A stretch of DNA of 64,000 nt, taken from positions 24,955 through 88,954 of the forward strand of contig CASFTB010000005.1 in the NCBI GenBank assembly GCA_949297575.1, read 5' to 3'. The stretch is from an uncultured Bacillota bacterium. GTDB lineage: Bacteria; Bacillota; Clostridia; Christensenellales; Borkfalkiaceae. Position 1 is the first letter of the stretch. Every line of letters begins with the position of its first letter. The notes beneath the pieces were generated by a model. That model did no database searches, was not told the DNA's origin, and worked only from the letters and a program-made list of their open reading frames with translations. Made by a program: the position numbers and the translations under genes. Below, piece after piece: positions 45,913 to 57,251 of the stretch.

Positions 45913-48187
45913 ATGATCCAACTTCATTCGCTTGAAAAGACGTATGCTTCAAAGAAGGGCAGACAGGTGAAGGCGCTCAAGGGCATCTCCCTGGAACTGC
46001 CCGACAGCGGGTTGGTGTTTATCCTCGGCAAGAGCGGCAGCGGAAAATCCACTCTTCTGAACCTGTTGGGAGGGTTAGACCGCCCGACGGGCGGAGAGAT
46101 CGTCGTCGACGGAAAATCGAGCAGGAATTTCCGCGCAAAAGATTTTGACGCCTACCGCAACGAATACGTCGGTTTTGTATTCCAGGAGTATGACCTGCTC
46201 GAAAAGAGCACCGCAGGGGCCAACGTCGCGTTGGCCCTCGAAGTGCAGGGCAAAGAGGTGCGGCAGGAGCAGGTCGACGCCCTGTTCCGCGAACTTGAAT
46301 TGACGGACGACGACGGCTCGCCCATCTGCGACAGGCAGGTCAGCGAACTGTCCGGCGGTCAAAAACAGCGCGTCGCCATCGCGCGGGCGCTCATCAAACA
46401 GCCCCGCCTCGTCCTCGAGGACGAACCTACCGGCGCGCTCGACTGCGAAACGGGCGTCACTCTCTACGAACTTTTCAAAAAGTTTTCCGCAGACAGGCTT
46501 GTCGTCGTCGTCACGCACGACAAAGAGAGCGCCGAGCAGTACGGAGACCGCATCATAGAACTTCGGGGCGGGCAAATCGCATCGGACAGGGTGCTGCACG
46601 GCGCAGAGCCGAAAGGCGTGGCAGAAGGCTGCGCGCCGTCCTCTTCCCGCCGTTCGTGGAAGCTGCCCTTTAAGCGGGTGCTCGCGATGGGGCTTGCGGG
46701 GCTGCAGTATAAAAAATTCCGGCTGGCGGTCTCCGTCCTGCTCGCCGTCATTTCCCTTTCCGTCTTCGGTTTTTCGCTCGTTTCCGCCACGACGGATCCC
46801 CTGACGGCCGAATTGCAGGCAGCGTACGATGCCGGCGTAAAGACCGTGCTCCTTGTCGGAAATTCGACGAAGCGCACCGAATCTGTGCAGCACGGGGCCG
46901 ACCCCTCCGACCCCTATATCTATGAGGGGAGGTATACCGATTACCTGCTGCCCGGGCAGATCGGGCGCTTAAAAGAATATTCTGCCGTCATGCCCGTTTT
47001 GTCTGAACAATATTCCGTCGACATGTACGATCATTATTTTGCCCGCACCGATCTGCCTTTTGCGGAAAGATATAATCCCTATAATTATTTTGGCAGAAAT
47101 TCGGCTATGAGAGTGGTCGAACTCGACCCGCTCACCGGGGAACAGGACGCCTGTCTTCGCCCCGACCCGCGCCTGACGGTCGAATGCCGCCTGCCTTCGC
47201 CCCGACCCGCGCCTGACGGTCGAATGCCGCCTTCCACGCACCTTCGGCGAGATCGCCCTGACCGATTACCTAGCAGATATGTTCATCCGCTTCGGGTATA
47301 AGGATGCAGACGGCGACGGGGCGACGTACGAGATCGCCGGCCCCGACGACCTGATCGGCAAGACGATACAGGGCCTGACCGTCTGCGGCGTCTATGCCAC
47401 CGGCGAAGACAAAGAGTGGTTCCGTGAGCGGTACGACTTTGACAACGATATGGTCGTTTCCGACCCCGGCAGGTACAGCGGCAGTACGTATATCTCTGCC
47501 ATCGACGACTTCGTGTATACCTGGATGCAGGGCGTGCACCCCATGAAGTATGCCTTTGTCTGTGAAGGCTATTATAAAAATCTGACCGGGCAGGACCATT
47601 ACCTTTATGAGGTATTGTATAATCTGAGCGGTTCGATCGCGCAGGACAAGGCGCTCCTGCAGGCCCTCTCCTATACGGAAGAAAAGGATGAGGTCTCCGT
47701 AAACTCGACGTCGCACGTGACGATTTTCTATTCCGCGACGATAAAGACGAGCTATGCGGGGTTTGTCGAGAATACGTCGATGCTGCGCGACGAGATCGTC
47801 CTCGATATCGCAAGGTACATCGGCATCGCGTTTGCCGCTTTCAGCGCTCTGCAGCTGATGTCATTCCTGCTTGCCGGGGTGGAGGCGCGCAAAAAGGAGA
47901 TCGGAATCCTGCGCGCGCTCGGTGTAAGCCGGATCGATGTCGCGCGCATCTGCCTCGCCGAAAGCCTGTTTATCGCGCTCATCGATTTTCTTCTGGCAAT
48001 GGCGGCGATCGGGGCCGTCTGCATCGTCCTGAACGCGAAGTTTTATCTGTCGCTGTTCAAAATAGGCGCCGTTCCCTTCTTTTCCGTCCTGCTGCTTTGC
48101 CTCGGCGTTGCGGTGTTGGCGACCGTCCTGCCCGTCATAAAGATCATCAGGAAAAAGCCGATAGAGATCATCAACCGGAACCGCTGA
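45913..48187 (+). pseudogene. ABC transporter (ATPase-FtsX fusion), frameshifted by a 40-bp tandem duplication
   Basis: Two frames: 45913-47301 holds the ATPase (Walker [42 protein letters not shown]) and first helix; 47279-48187 holds the rest of the outer domain and the FtsX end ([20 protein letters not shown]). At 47151-47230 a 40-bp unit occurs twice with one mismatch. Deleting one copy shifts the second half into frame 1 and gives ECRLPRTFGEIALTDYLADM, which aligns with [20 protein letters not shown] in the paralogue at 23016-25181. The intact protein would be 744 aa. A live phase switch, a fresh mutation or an assembly artefact are all possible. Confidence 0.9.
47151..47230 (+). repeat. 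Tandem duplication, 2 x 40 bp
   Basis: Units 47151-47190 and 47191-47230 differ only at the fourth base (CTGT versus CTGC). Forty is not a multiple of three, so the duplication causes the frameshift in the ABC transporter. Confidence 0.95.
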
Positions 48188-48226
48188 CGCCGCAGCGGCA
48201 GGGGAGCCTTTTACGCAAACACAAAA

Positions 48227-48259
48227 AAAGCGGCGGGAACGAACCGTTCCCGCCGCTTT
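48227..48259. terminator. Bidirectional terminator between the ABC transporter and rpmB
   Basis: Perfect 15-bp stem AAAGCGGCGGGAACG/CGTTCCCGCCGCTTT, loop AAC, with an A-run on one side, between convergent genes. Confidence 0.85.
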
Positions 48260-48284
48260 CGGCTGTTCGGAAATTCTGATAAAC

Positions 48285-48473
48285 TTACGCGCGCTCGACT
48301 TTGTCGCTCTTGAGGCAACGGGCGCAGACGTAAGCGGACTCAACCTTGCCGTCCTTGACGATCTTGACCTTCTGCACGTTGGCTTTGAAGGTCCTCCTCG
48401 TCTTGCGGTTGCTGTGGCTCACGTTGTTGCCGGAATTCTGCCCCTTGTTGCAGACGCTGCATACTCTCGACAT
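48285..48473 (-). CDS. rpmB: 50S ribosomal protein L28
   Basis: 62 aa. [33 protein letters not shown], and [13 protein letters not shown]: the zinc-binding CxxC ... CxxC (C+) form. GGAGGTG precedes the ATG. In Bacillus rpmB is also inverted relative to spoVM and yloU, so the orientation is ancestral. Confidence 0.97.
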   Translation of the reverse strand: MSRVCSVCNKGQNSGNNVSHSNRKTRRTFKANVQKVKIVKDGKVESAYVCARCLKSDKVERA

Positions 48474-48546
48474 ATTTCACACCTCCACGGTCATAGTCAA
48501 AAAAGAAAGGGCAGTTTCGCCCCGCCCGCCCGAAGCGAGCGTTAAT

Positions 48547-48575
48547 ACTATATCAAAAATGCAGAAAAAAAGCAA
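48547..48575 (-). promoter_or_regulatory. Sigma-A type promoter of rpmB
   Basis: Minus strand TTGCTT (48570-48575), 17 bp, TATAGT (48547-48552). Confidence 0.55.
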
Positions 48576-48645
48576 TCGATTTCGCGCCGTTTTCTCTAAA
48601 AATTCGCCAAAATTAAAAAAGTGTGCCGCTTTGTAATTTTTTCTC

Positions 48646-48674
48646 TTGCCAAACGGGGGAAAATAGTATAAAAT
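48646..48674 (+). promoter_or_regulatory. Sigma-A type promoter of yloU-yloV
   Basis: TTGCCA (48646-48651), 17 bp, TAAAAT (48669-48674), 28 bp before the ATG. Confidence 0.6.
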
Positions 48675-48701
48675 AGAAGCGATAACGGGAGTAACCTATT
48701 T

Positions 48702-49052
48702 ATGTCTGTAAATACGAGCAATGCCTACGGCAAGATCACAATTTCAGATATGGCGATCGCGAAGGTCGCGTCTCAGGCGGCGATGGAATGCTACGGCATC
48801 GTTGAAACCGTTCCGCGCCGCTTTACCGACAGCCTTGCAGAGCTCTTCAAAAAGCCCGCGCAGGGCAGGGGCGTCAAGGTCACGACCAACGGAGACCGCA
48901 TCTTTATCGACGTGTACGTCATCATCAAGTTCGGCGTCTCCATCAACGCCGTCGCCGAATCCCTGAAAGAGGGCGTCAAGTACCGCGTCGAAAAGTTCAC
49001 GGGCATGATCGTCGATACCGTCAACGTCAACATCATCGGGGTCAAACTGTAA
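48702..49052 (+). CDS. yloU: Asp23/Gls24-family envelope stress protein
   Basis: 116 aa. GKITISDMAIAKVASQAAME, VETVPRR, VKVTTNGDRIFIDVYVIIKFG and VNVNIIGVKL: the Asp23/Gls24 fold. Followed 24 bp later by the DAK-domain gene, as in Bacillus (yloU-yloV). Function in that pair is linked to fatty-acid kinase or envelope stress. Confidence 0.92.
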   Translation: MSVNTSNAYGKITISDMAIAKVASQAAMECYGIVETVPRRFTDSLAELFKKPAQGRGVKVTTNGDRIFIDVYVIIKFGVSINAVAESLKEGVKYRVEKFTGMIVDTVNVNIIGVKL

Positions 49053-49076
49053 GTTCTTCCGTCAAAAGGAGTTTTC

Positions 49077-50720
49077 ATGCCAAAAAATATCGGCGGCACC
49101 GAGTTCCGCAAGATGATCGTCTCGGGTGCCAAAGTTCTTGAAATAAACAGGGCGAAGGTCGATTCCCTCAACGTGTTCCCCGTGCCGGACGGCGATACGG
49201 GCACGAACATGTCCCTCACCATACAATCGGCGGTCAAAGAGCTGTCCATGTGCACCTCCAACCGCCTCTCCGAGCTGTGCGACGCCGTCTCCAAGGGCGC
49301 GCTCAGGGGTGCCCGCGGCAATTCGGGCGTCATCCTCTCCCAGCTTTTCCGCGGCATCTGTTCCGAACTCAAAAAGGCGGATACCGTCACCATCAAGTCC
49401 TTCGCCAAGGCGATGGAGAGCGGCACCAAGGTCGCCTATTCCGCCGTCTCCAAACCCAAGGAAGGAACCATGCTCACCGTGGCACGCCTGATGAGCGAGT
49501 TCGCCCGCCAGGCCGCGCCCAGGTACCGCGATTTTTCCGACTTCCTCGCGGACGTCATCAAAAAGGGGGAGGAGGCGCTCGCGCAGACGCCCGAGCTTCT
49601 CCCCGTGCTCAAAAAGGCGGGCGTCGTCGATTCCGGCGGCATGGGCCTGCTGTGCATCTACCGCGGCTTTTTGGGCGTGCTCAACGGCGAAGAGGTCGCC
49701 GAAGAGTACGTCGCGCCCGAGGCGCAAAAGTCGGAGGAAGACGTCTTCGGCGACAATTCCGACATCATCAACCTCGACCTCGGCGAAATTGAGTTCGGCT
49801 ACTGCACCGAATTTTTCGTCATCAATCTCAAAAAATCCACGACGCTCGCCGATATCGACAAGCTGAAAGAAAAGCTCATGCAGATCGGCGATTCGGTCAT
49901 CTGCATCGGAGACCTCGAACTGGTCAAGGTGCACGTGCACACCAACACGCCCGGCCTCGCGCTGCAATACGCCGTCGAACTGGGCGAGCTCGACCGCGTG
50001 AAGATCGAAAACATGCTCGAGCAGAACCGCGCCCTGCGCGCCAAGCGCGAGGCGGAAAAGAAGGAGATGGGCATGCTCGCCGTCTGCACGGGCGAGGGCA
50101 TCGCCGCCATCTTCAAGGACCTCATGGTCGACCGCGTCATCGAGGGCGGGCAGACCATGAACCCCAGCGCCAGCGACATCGCCGACGCCGTGCAGAAGAT
50201 CAATGCGGAGCATGTGTTCGTGTTCCCCAACAATAAGAACATCATCCTCGCCGCCGAGCAGGCGAAGGCGCTCGTCGAAAAGCGTACCATCCACGTCATC
50301 CCCACCAAAAACGTGCCGCAGGGCTTCGCGGCGGCGCTCGCGTTCAACCCCGAAGCGTCCTCCGAGGAGAACAAGACGGACATGATCCACGCCATCGACA
50401 ACGTGCGCGCGGGGCAGGTTACATACGCCGTCCGCGCCACCTCCGTCAACGGTTTCGACCTCAAAGAAGGGGACATCATCGGCCTGGACGACAAAAAGAT
50501 CCTCGCCAAGGGCGACAACGTGGAGGACACCCTCCTCGCCCTCATCCGCCGCCTGAAGGACAGCTCGCACGAGATCATCACCCTCTATTACGGGAAGGAC
50601 GTGACCGAAGAGCAGGCGGAGGCGGTCGCCGCGCGCGTCGGAGAGGAGTTCCCCGACTGCGACGTAGACTTCCACGCCGGCGGCCAGCCCATCTATTATT
50701 ATATCGTGTCGCTCGAATAA
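49077..50720 (+). CDS. fakA: DAK2-domain protein, FakA-like fatty-acid kinase
   Basis: 547 aa. N-terminal DAK2/DhaL domain: LNVFPVPDGDTGTNMSLT (metal-chelating Asp), LRGARGNSGVILSQLFRG, and KAGVVDSGGMGLL. Middle and C-terminal regions resemble the DegV/EDD-like part of FakA (VCTGEGIAAIFKDL, FVFPNNKNIILAAEQA). FakA phosphorylates fatty acids bound to a FakB protein; no fakB is in the window. Confidence 0.9.
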   Translation: MPKNIGGTEFRKMIVSGAKVLEINRAKVDSLNVFPVPDGDTGTNMSLTIQSAVKELSMCTSNRLSELCDAVSKGALRGARGNSGVILSQLFRGICSELKKADTVTIKSFAKAMESGTKVAYSAVSKPKEGTMLTVARLMSEFARQAAPRYRDFSDFLADVIKKGEEALAQTPELLPVLKKAGVVDSGGMGLLCIYRGFLGVLNGEEVAEEYVAPEAQKSEEDVFGDNSDIINLDLGEIEFGYCTEFFVINLKKSTTLADIDKLKEKLMQIGDSVICIGDLELVKVHVHTNTPGLALQYAVELGELDRVKIENMLEQNRALRAKREAEKKEMGMLAVCTGEGIAAIFKDLMVDRVIEGGQTMNPSASDIADAVQKINAEHVFVFPNNKNIILAAEQAKALVEKRTIHVIPTKNVPQGFAAALAFNPEASSEENKTDMIHAIDNVRAGQVTYAVRATSVNGFDLKEGDIIGLDDKKILAKGDNVEDTLLALIRRLKDSSHEIITLYYGKDVTEEQAEAVAARVGEEFPDCDVDFHAGGQPIYYYIVSLE

Positions 50721-50734
50721 AAACGAAACATCTC

Positions 50735-50762
50735 ACGGCGGGGCAGATGACCCGCCGTTTTT
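50735..50762 (+). terminator. Intrinsic terminator after fakA
   Basis: 8-bp stem ACGGCGGG/CCCGCCGT (50735-50742, 50751-50758), loop of 8, then five Ts. Confidence 0.85.
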
Positions 50763-50775
50763 GCTATGAGCAGGC

Positions 50776-51036
50776 TCGTTCAATTTGTTTCGGGCCGACG
50801 GAACAAATTGATCCGAAACCGAAGGGGCGCCGCCCTTGCGTGACGGCCGTTTTCCCCTCTTTGGGCAGCTTAGGGGCACACAGTAAAAGAATGCCGCAAA
50901 TTCACCTTATTCGGATACGCTCCCCGCGGAGCGCAAGGGGGGAAGGCAAAAGCGCAGTTTTGCCTTTTTCGCGAGTTTTAATAAAAATTGAGGGATCCTC
51001 CCGAAAAGTATCGCAGAACTTTTCGGGAAGGGGAGG
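50776..51036 (+). repeat. Dispersed structured intergenic repeat, copy E
   Basis: Hairpin 1 (50776-50816) has stem CAATTTGTTTCG/CGGAACAAATTG and loop GGCCGA. Hairpin 3 keeps TTAGGGGCACACA (50870-50882). Hairpin 4 CGCTCC-CCGC-GGAGCG (50918-50933), hairpin 5 AGGCAAAA-GCGCAG-TTTTGCCT (50944-50965), extra hairpin 6 CCCGAAAAGT/ACTTTTCGGG (51000-51009, 51018-51027) shared with copy F. The remaining gap to 51114 supplies the recG ribosome site. Confidence 0.8.
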
Positions 51037-51114
51037 CGCCGCCGCGCACGCCGCGCACTTTGCAGAAGGCAAAGCGCGGGCAGGCAAAGGTGCGCGCCGA
51101 CGAGGAGGCGCGCA

Positions 51115-53124
<2,010 letters not shown>

Positions 53125-53142
53125 ATTTTTCCCGCCCGCCTG

Positions 53143-53172
53143 TTGACAAGCATGGGCGGCGCATGGTATAAT
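53143..53172 (+). promoter_or_regulatory. Sigma-A type promoter of the zinc-ribbon protein
   Basis: TTGACA (53143-53148), 18 bp, TATAAT (53167-53172). Confidence 0.75.
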
Positions 53173-53200
53173 TTCTTCGGAACCAAGGAGGAGTACGGAT

Positions 53201-54100
53201 ATGGCAATGGTAGCGGCAAAGTGTTCTGAATGCGGCGCTTCTATTGAGGTGAACGACGCGCGCAGGGAGGGGTACTGCCCCTTCTGCGGCACAAAATATG
53301 TCACGCAGGACATCATTCAGAATACAATCAATAACAATTACGTTACGAACAACATCGGCACGGCGGTCATCCAGGGCGGAGACACGATCGACGCCATGTA
53401 CGAGCGCTTCGAGGCGTACATAAAGTTGGGGGATCTGAGTTCCTCTGCTAAAGTGGTCGGGGAAATGCGGGAAAAATTTCCGCAGAAGGCGCTCACCTGG
53501 TACTGTGCGGCGCTTCCTGTAACGGCGCTGATCGGAGACGAATTCAAGCGCGCCCGCATGCAGATAGACAACTATGTCGCCCACGCTGACTTTCCCGACC
53601 CGCAGAAATATTTTTCTCGCCCGTATAAGCAGGGGACGATCGCGGACGACGAAGGGTTTGCATGGCTGAATATAAGGGATATTGGCGACAATACCGTCCG
53701 GGGTCTGGAGGAGGCTTGCCCGTCGCCGTCCGACAGCCGCAATGCGGGCGAACTCAAGTGGTGCCTGGACGCGGTGCGCAAATTCGAGACGGCAGAGGAC
53801 CGCACCCGCTACGCTTCCGTTGTCCGCCGCGTAGAGGAGGAGGTTGCCGCGATCGAACAGAAGAAAAGGGCGTTCAACGAGTACAAGGCCGCCGCCCGCA
53901 GAGAACTGGAAGCGAAAGCTGCCGCATGGCGGAAAACTGCCGAAGAGTATCTGAATGCGGAGCAGAACAGAAAGGCGGTCGAGCAGAAAAGAGAGAAAAG
54001 GCGGCAGGGAAAGAACAAAATTTCCCGTGTGATCGGCTACATCGTGATCGCCGTCATCGTCGTCGCCGTTCTGATCGGCATTTTGGACCGCATGTTCTGA
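53201..54100 (+). CDS. Zinc-ribbon, coiled-coil, tail-anchored membrane protein
   Basis: 299 aa. N-terminal zinc ribbon KCSECGASIEVND ... YCPFCGTKYV (CxxC x ~15-20 CxxC), a helical middle, a long Lys/Glu/Gln coiled coil (~205-270, EEEVAAIEQKKRAFNEYK), and one C-terminal helix (VIGYIVIAVIVVAVLIGIL, ~277-296). AAGGAGGAG is 7 bp before the ATG. This layout is common in Clostridial 'zinc-ribbon domain-containing' proteins with unknown role; the ribbon is probably cytoplasmic. Confidence 0.8.
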   Translation: MAMVAAKCSECGASIEVNDARREGYCPFCGTKYVTQDIIQNTINNNYVTNNIGTAVIQGGDTIDAMYERFEAYIKLGDLSSSAKVVGEMREKFPQKALTWYCAALPVTALIGDEFKRARMQIDNYVAHADFPDPQKYFSRPYKQGTIADDEGFAWLNIRDIGDNTVRGLEEACPSPSDSRNAGELKWCLDAVRKFETAEDRTRYASVVRRVEEEVAAIEQKKRAFNEYKAAARRELEAKAAAWRKTAEEYLNAEQNRKAVEQKREKRRQGKNKISRVIGYIVIAVIVVAVLIGILDRMF

Positions 54101-54170
54101 CCGGCCGAAAGCGGCGGTTTGCGCCCATCTGCCGGAAAACTCTCCGCCGATTTTTGTGTCAGGAAAGCAA

Positions 54171-54202
54171 AAACCGCCGCTTTTTTGCGGGCGGTTTTTT
54201 CA
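54171..54202 (+). terminator. Intrinsic terminator after the zinc-ribbon gene
   Basis: AAACCGCCGC pairs with GCGGGCGGTT (one bulge), then six Ts. Confidence 0.85.
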
Positions 54203-54207
54203 TATCA

Positions 54208-54237
54208 TTGACAGCGCGGCGCAAAACGTGATAAAAT
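54208..54237 (+). promoter_or_regulatory. Sigma-A type promoter of the his operon
   Basis: TTGACA (54208-54213), 18 bp, TAAAAT (54232-54237). The ~70-nt leader can form a TGCCCGC/GCGGGCA hairpin. There is no His-codon-rich leader peptide and no T-box. Confidence 0.6.
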
Positions 54238-54312
54238 AAAGTAAGAAGAAAAGATTGCCCGCCCTCTGTATGTGCGCGCGGGCATGTGCACATACGGCAA
54301 AGGGAGGCTTCC

Positions 54313-55296
54313 ATGGCTTATTTCAAACTGCCCGCGGGCGTGCGCGACATTCTGCCCGCCGAAAGCGAAAAGCTGGACGCGGCGGAAGAGACGCTCCGCA
54401 ATAAATTCAGGGCGGCGGGCTTTTCGTCCGTGCGCACGGCGGGGCTGGAATATTACGATACCTTCGCGGGCATCAAGAGCGCGGTCGACGCGCGCAGCAT
54501 GTTCAAGATGACGGACAAGGACGGCGAGCTCATCGTCCTGCGGCCGGATATGACGCTCGCCTGCGCGCGCATCGCGGCGACCAAGCTGCGCAGAGGCAGC
54601 GCGAAGCTGTGCTATTTTTCCAACATCTACGACTTTTCCGCCGGCGGCAATTCCGACCGCGAGGTCGCACAGGCGGGCGTGGAGATCTTCGGCGAAGGCG
54701 GCGCCCTGTCCGACGCGAAGGCGGTCGCCTTCGCCATCGACTGTCTGAAAGCGGTGGGGCTGAAAGATTTCATCGTCGATATCGGGCACGTCGGCTTCTA
54801 TAAGGGGCTCCTGGAGGGCAGCGGCCTGTCCGAGGGGGCAGCGGAGGAGATCCGCGGCTACATCAACGCCAAGGACGCCGTCAACACCGAGATCGCACTC
54901 CGCCGCCACGGCGCGAGCGAACGGGCGCAGGCGGCGATTCTGGCGCTCCCGTCCCTGTTCGGCGGCGTTTCCGTCCTGGACGAGGCGGAAAAACTCACCG
55001 ACAACGCCCTCGCGCTCTCCTCCATCGAACATCTGCGCCGCGTGTACGCGCATTTAAAAGAGCTGAAGGCGGAAACATACGTCTCCTTCGACCTCGGCAC
55101 CGTCAAGAGCCTCGCCTATTATTCGGGCATGGTGTTCACGGGGCTCGCCGAAGGCGTGGGCGCGCCCGTCCTCTCGGGCGGCAGGTACGATGAGCTGTGC
55201 GCCCAGTTCGGCAGAGATCTGTCCGCGGTCGGGTTCGCCGTCGGGCTGATGCGCGTCCTGCGCGCCCTTGACAGGGAGGAGGGGAAGGCATGCTGA
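54313..55296 (+). CDS. hisZ: ATP phosphoribosyltransferase regulatory subunit HisZ
   Basis: 327 aa, histidyl-tRNA-synthetase paralogue. Motif-2-like LRPDMTLACARIAATK, GVEIFGEGG, and FDLGTVKSLAYYSGMVFTG, but no tRNA-binding domain. Needed by the short HisG encoded next. ATG 54313 follows AAAGGGAGG; the frame opens earlier at 54286 without support. Ends 7 bp inside hisG. Confidence 0.92.
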   Translation: MAYFKLPAGVRDILPAESEKLDAAEETLRNKFRAAGFSSVRTAGLEYYDTFAGIKSAVDARSMFKMTDKDGELIVLRPDMTLACARIAATKLRRGSAKLCYFSNIYDFSAGGNSDREVAQAGVEIFGEGGALSDAKAVAFAIDCLKAVGLKDFIVDIGHVGFYKGLLEGSGLSEGAAEEIRGYINAKDAVNTEIALRRHGASERAQAAILALPSLFGGVSVLDEAEKLTDNALALSSIEHLRRVYAHLKELKAETYVSFDLGTVKSLAYYSGMVFTGLAEGVGAPVLSGGRYDELCAQFGRDLSAVGFAVGLMRVLRALDREEGKAC

Positions 55297-55910
55297 ACGT
55301 CGCCCTGGCGAAGGGTCGGCTCGCCGATTCCTGCGCAGACATCTTCATCAAATGCGGCATCCGCGCCGAGGTGCTCAAAGAGGAGACGCGCAAGCTCGTC
55401 CTCGAAACGCCGGACGGGAGGTTCCGCTTCTTTTTCGTAAAGCCCTCCGACGTGCCGACTTACGTCGAGTACGGCATCGCGGACATCGGCATCGTCGGCA
55501 AGGACACCCTGCTCGAAGCGGGCGCCGACCTGTACGAGATGCTCGACCTCAAATTTGAAAAGTGCAAACTGTGCGTCGCGGGCTTCCCGTCACGGAAAAA
55601 CTTCAACGAGGCGCCGCATCTGCGCGTCGCCACCAAATACGTCAACACGGCGAAAAAGCTGTTCTACTCCCGCGGGGAGGACGTGGAGATCATCAAGCTC
55701 AACGGCTCCATCGAGCTGGCGCCGCTCACGGGGCTTGCAGACGTCATCTTCGATATCGTGCAGTCGGGCGGCACCCTGCGCGCCAACGGGCTGGTCGTCC
55801 TGGAGGAGGTGTTCGACGTCTCCGCCCGCCTCGTCGCCAACAAGGTCAGCTTGAAGACGCACGCCTCCGAGATCCTGCCCCTGCTCGCAGAGATGAAAAA
55901 GTACGTATAA
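55290..55910 (+). CDS. hisG: ATP phosphoribosyltransferase, short form HisG
   Basis: 206 aa, first committed step of histidine synthesis. LNVALAKGRL, YVEYGIADIGIVGKDTLLEAG, NGSIELAPLTGLADVIFDIV and GGTLRANGL. The C-terminal allosteric domain of long HisG is missing, which fits HisZ dependence. hisG-hisD order as in Clostridia. Confidence 0.95.
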   Translation: MLNVALAKGRLADSCADIFIKCGIRAEVLKEETRKLVLETPDGRFRFFFVKPSDVPTYVEYGIADIGIVGKDTLLEAGADLYEMLDLKFEKCKLCVAGFPSRKNFNEAPHLRVATKYVNTAKKLFYSRGEDVEIIKLNGSIELAPLTGLADVIFDIVQSGGTLRANGLVVLEEVFDVSARLVANKVSLKTHASEILPLLAEMKKYV

Positions 55911-55921
55911 AAGGCAGAAAT

Positions 55922-57214
55922 ATGGAAAAGCAAACGATCATGAAAATTTACAGGCACGCCTCCGAAGCCTCCGCCATCCTCGAGCGCGGCCGCTTCGACG
56001 ACGAGGAAAAGCGCGCCGCTGTGCGCGCCATCGTCCGCGACGTGCGCGACCGCGGAGACGCCGCTCTCTTCGAATACTGCGAAAAGTTTGACGGCTCCCG
56101 CCTCACGCACGAGAACGTCGCCGTCACCCGCGCCGAGATCGACGCCGCGTATGCCGCGCTGGATAAAGAGCTGCTCGCTTCCATGCGGAAAGCGGCAAAA
56201 AACGTGCTCGATTATCATTCCCGCGCCCCCATGAAGGAGGACATCCGCACGGACGGCGGCCGCACCACGGGCTATACCGTGCGCGCGGTGGAACGCGCGG
56301 GCATCTACGTGCCCGGCGGCACGGCGCCCCTGTTCAGCTCGGTGCTGATGGGCGTCCTCCCCGCAAAGGCCGCGGGGGTAGAGCACATCTGCGTGTGCAC
56401 GCCCGCCAAAGAGGGGAAGGTCGACCCCGCCGTGATCGCCGCCGCCGACATGTGCGGCGCGGAAAAGATCTTCAAGGCGGGCGGGGCGCAGGCGATCGCC
56501 GCCCTCGCGTACGGCACCGAGAGCATCCCGAAGGCAGACGTCATCGCCGGCCCCGGCAACATCTTCGTCACCCTCGCCAAAAAGGAAGTGTACGGGGAGG
56601 TGGGCATAGACATGCTCGCCGGCCCCTCCGAGATCCTCATCATCGCCGACGGCAAGCAGGATCCCGAATACGTCGCGGCGGACATCCTCTCGCAGGCAGA
56701 ACACGACAGGCTCGCCCGCGCCATCCTGCTCACCGACAGCCCCGCCCTCGCGGAGCGCGTCGCGGCGGCGGTGGAGCGGCGGCTCGCCGACCTCCCCCGC
56801 AAAGATATCGCGCAGTATTCTGTCGGGCACGCGGGCGGCATCATCCTGGTGGAGGATCTGGAGGAGGCGTGCGACCTCGCCAACGTCATCGCGCCCGAAC
56901 ACCTCGAGCTCGCCACCGACGAGTGCGACAGGCTCCTGCCCCGCATCCGCAGCGCGGGCGCCGTGTTCATGGGCAGCTACACCCCCGAGCCGGTGGGCGA
57001 CTACTTCGCAGGTCCAAACCACACCCTGCCCACGGGGGGTACGGCGCGCTTTTTCGAGGTGCTCAACCAGGATATCTTCCTGCGCAAGATGAGCGTCATC
57101 CGCTACACGAAAGAGGCGCTCGAAGAGGACGGGACAGACATCGTCCGCCTGGCAGAAAAAGAGCAGCTGCATGCGCACGCGAACGCCGTGCGCGCCCGCC
57201 TCGGGGGCAAATAA
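55922..57214 (+). CDS. hisD: Histidinol dehydrogenase
   Basis: 430 aa. RAGIYVPGGTAPLFSSVLM, KAGGAQAIAALAYGTESIP, VIAGPGNIFVTLAKKEVYG, LAGPSEILIIAD, AEHDRLARAILLT and the C-terminal ADYFAGPNHTLPTGG-like GDYFAGPNHTLPTGG. Zinc- and NAD-dependent last two steps. ATG 55922 has only a weak GGCAG site. Confidence 0.96.
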   Translation: MEKQTIMKIYRHASEASAILERGRFDDEEKRAAVRAIVRDVRDRGDAALFEYCEKFDGSRLTHENVAVTRAEIDAAYAALDKELLASMRKAAKNVLDYHSRAPMKEDIRTDGGRTTGYTVRAVERAGIYVPGGTAPLFSSVLMGVLPAKAAGVEHICVCTPAKEGKVDPAVIAAADMCGAEKIFKAGGAQAIAALAYGTESIPKADVIAGPGNIFVTLAKKEVYGEVGIDMLAGPSEILIIADGKQDPEYVAADILSQAEHDRLARAILLTDSPALAERVAAAVERRLADLPRKDIAQYSVGHAGGIILVEDLEEACDLANVIAPEHLELATDECDRLLPRIRSAGAVFMGSYTPEPVGDYFAGPNHTLPTGGTARFFEVLNQDIFLRKMSVIRYTKEALEEDGTDIVRLAEKEQLHAHANAVRARLGGK

Positions 57215-57251
57215 AAGGGCCGCGCCTTCCGCGCGGGAAAGGAGAAACGGG

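Noticed and set aside
47151..47230. CRISPR-like or coding repeat interpretation of the 40-bp units
   Set aside because: Only two abutting copies with no spacer, inside a gene and breaking its frame; a tandem duplication explains it.
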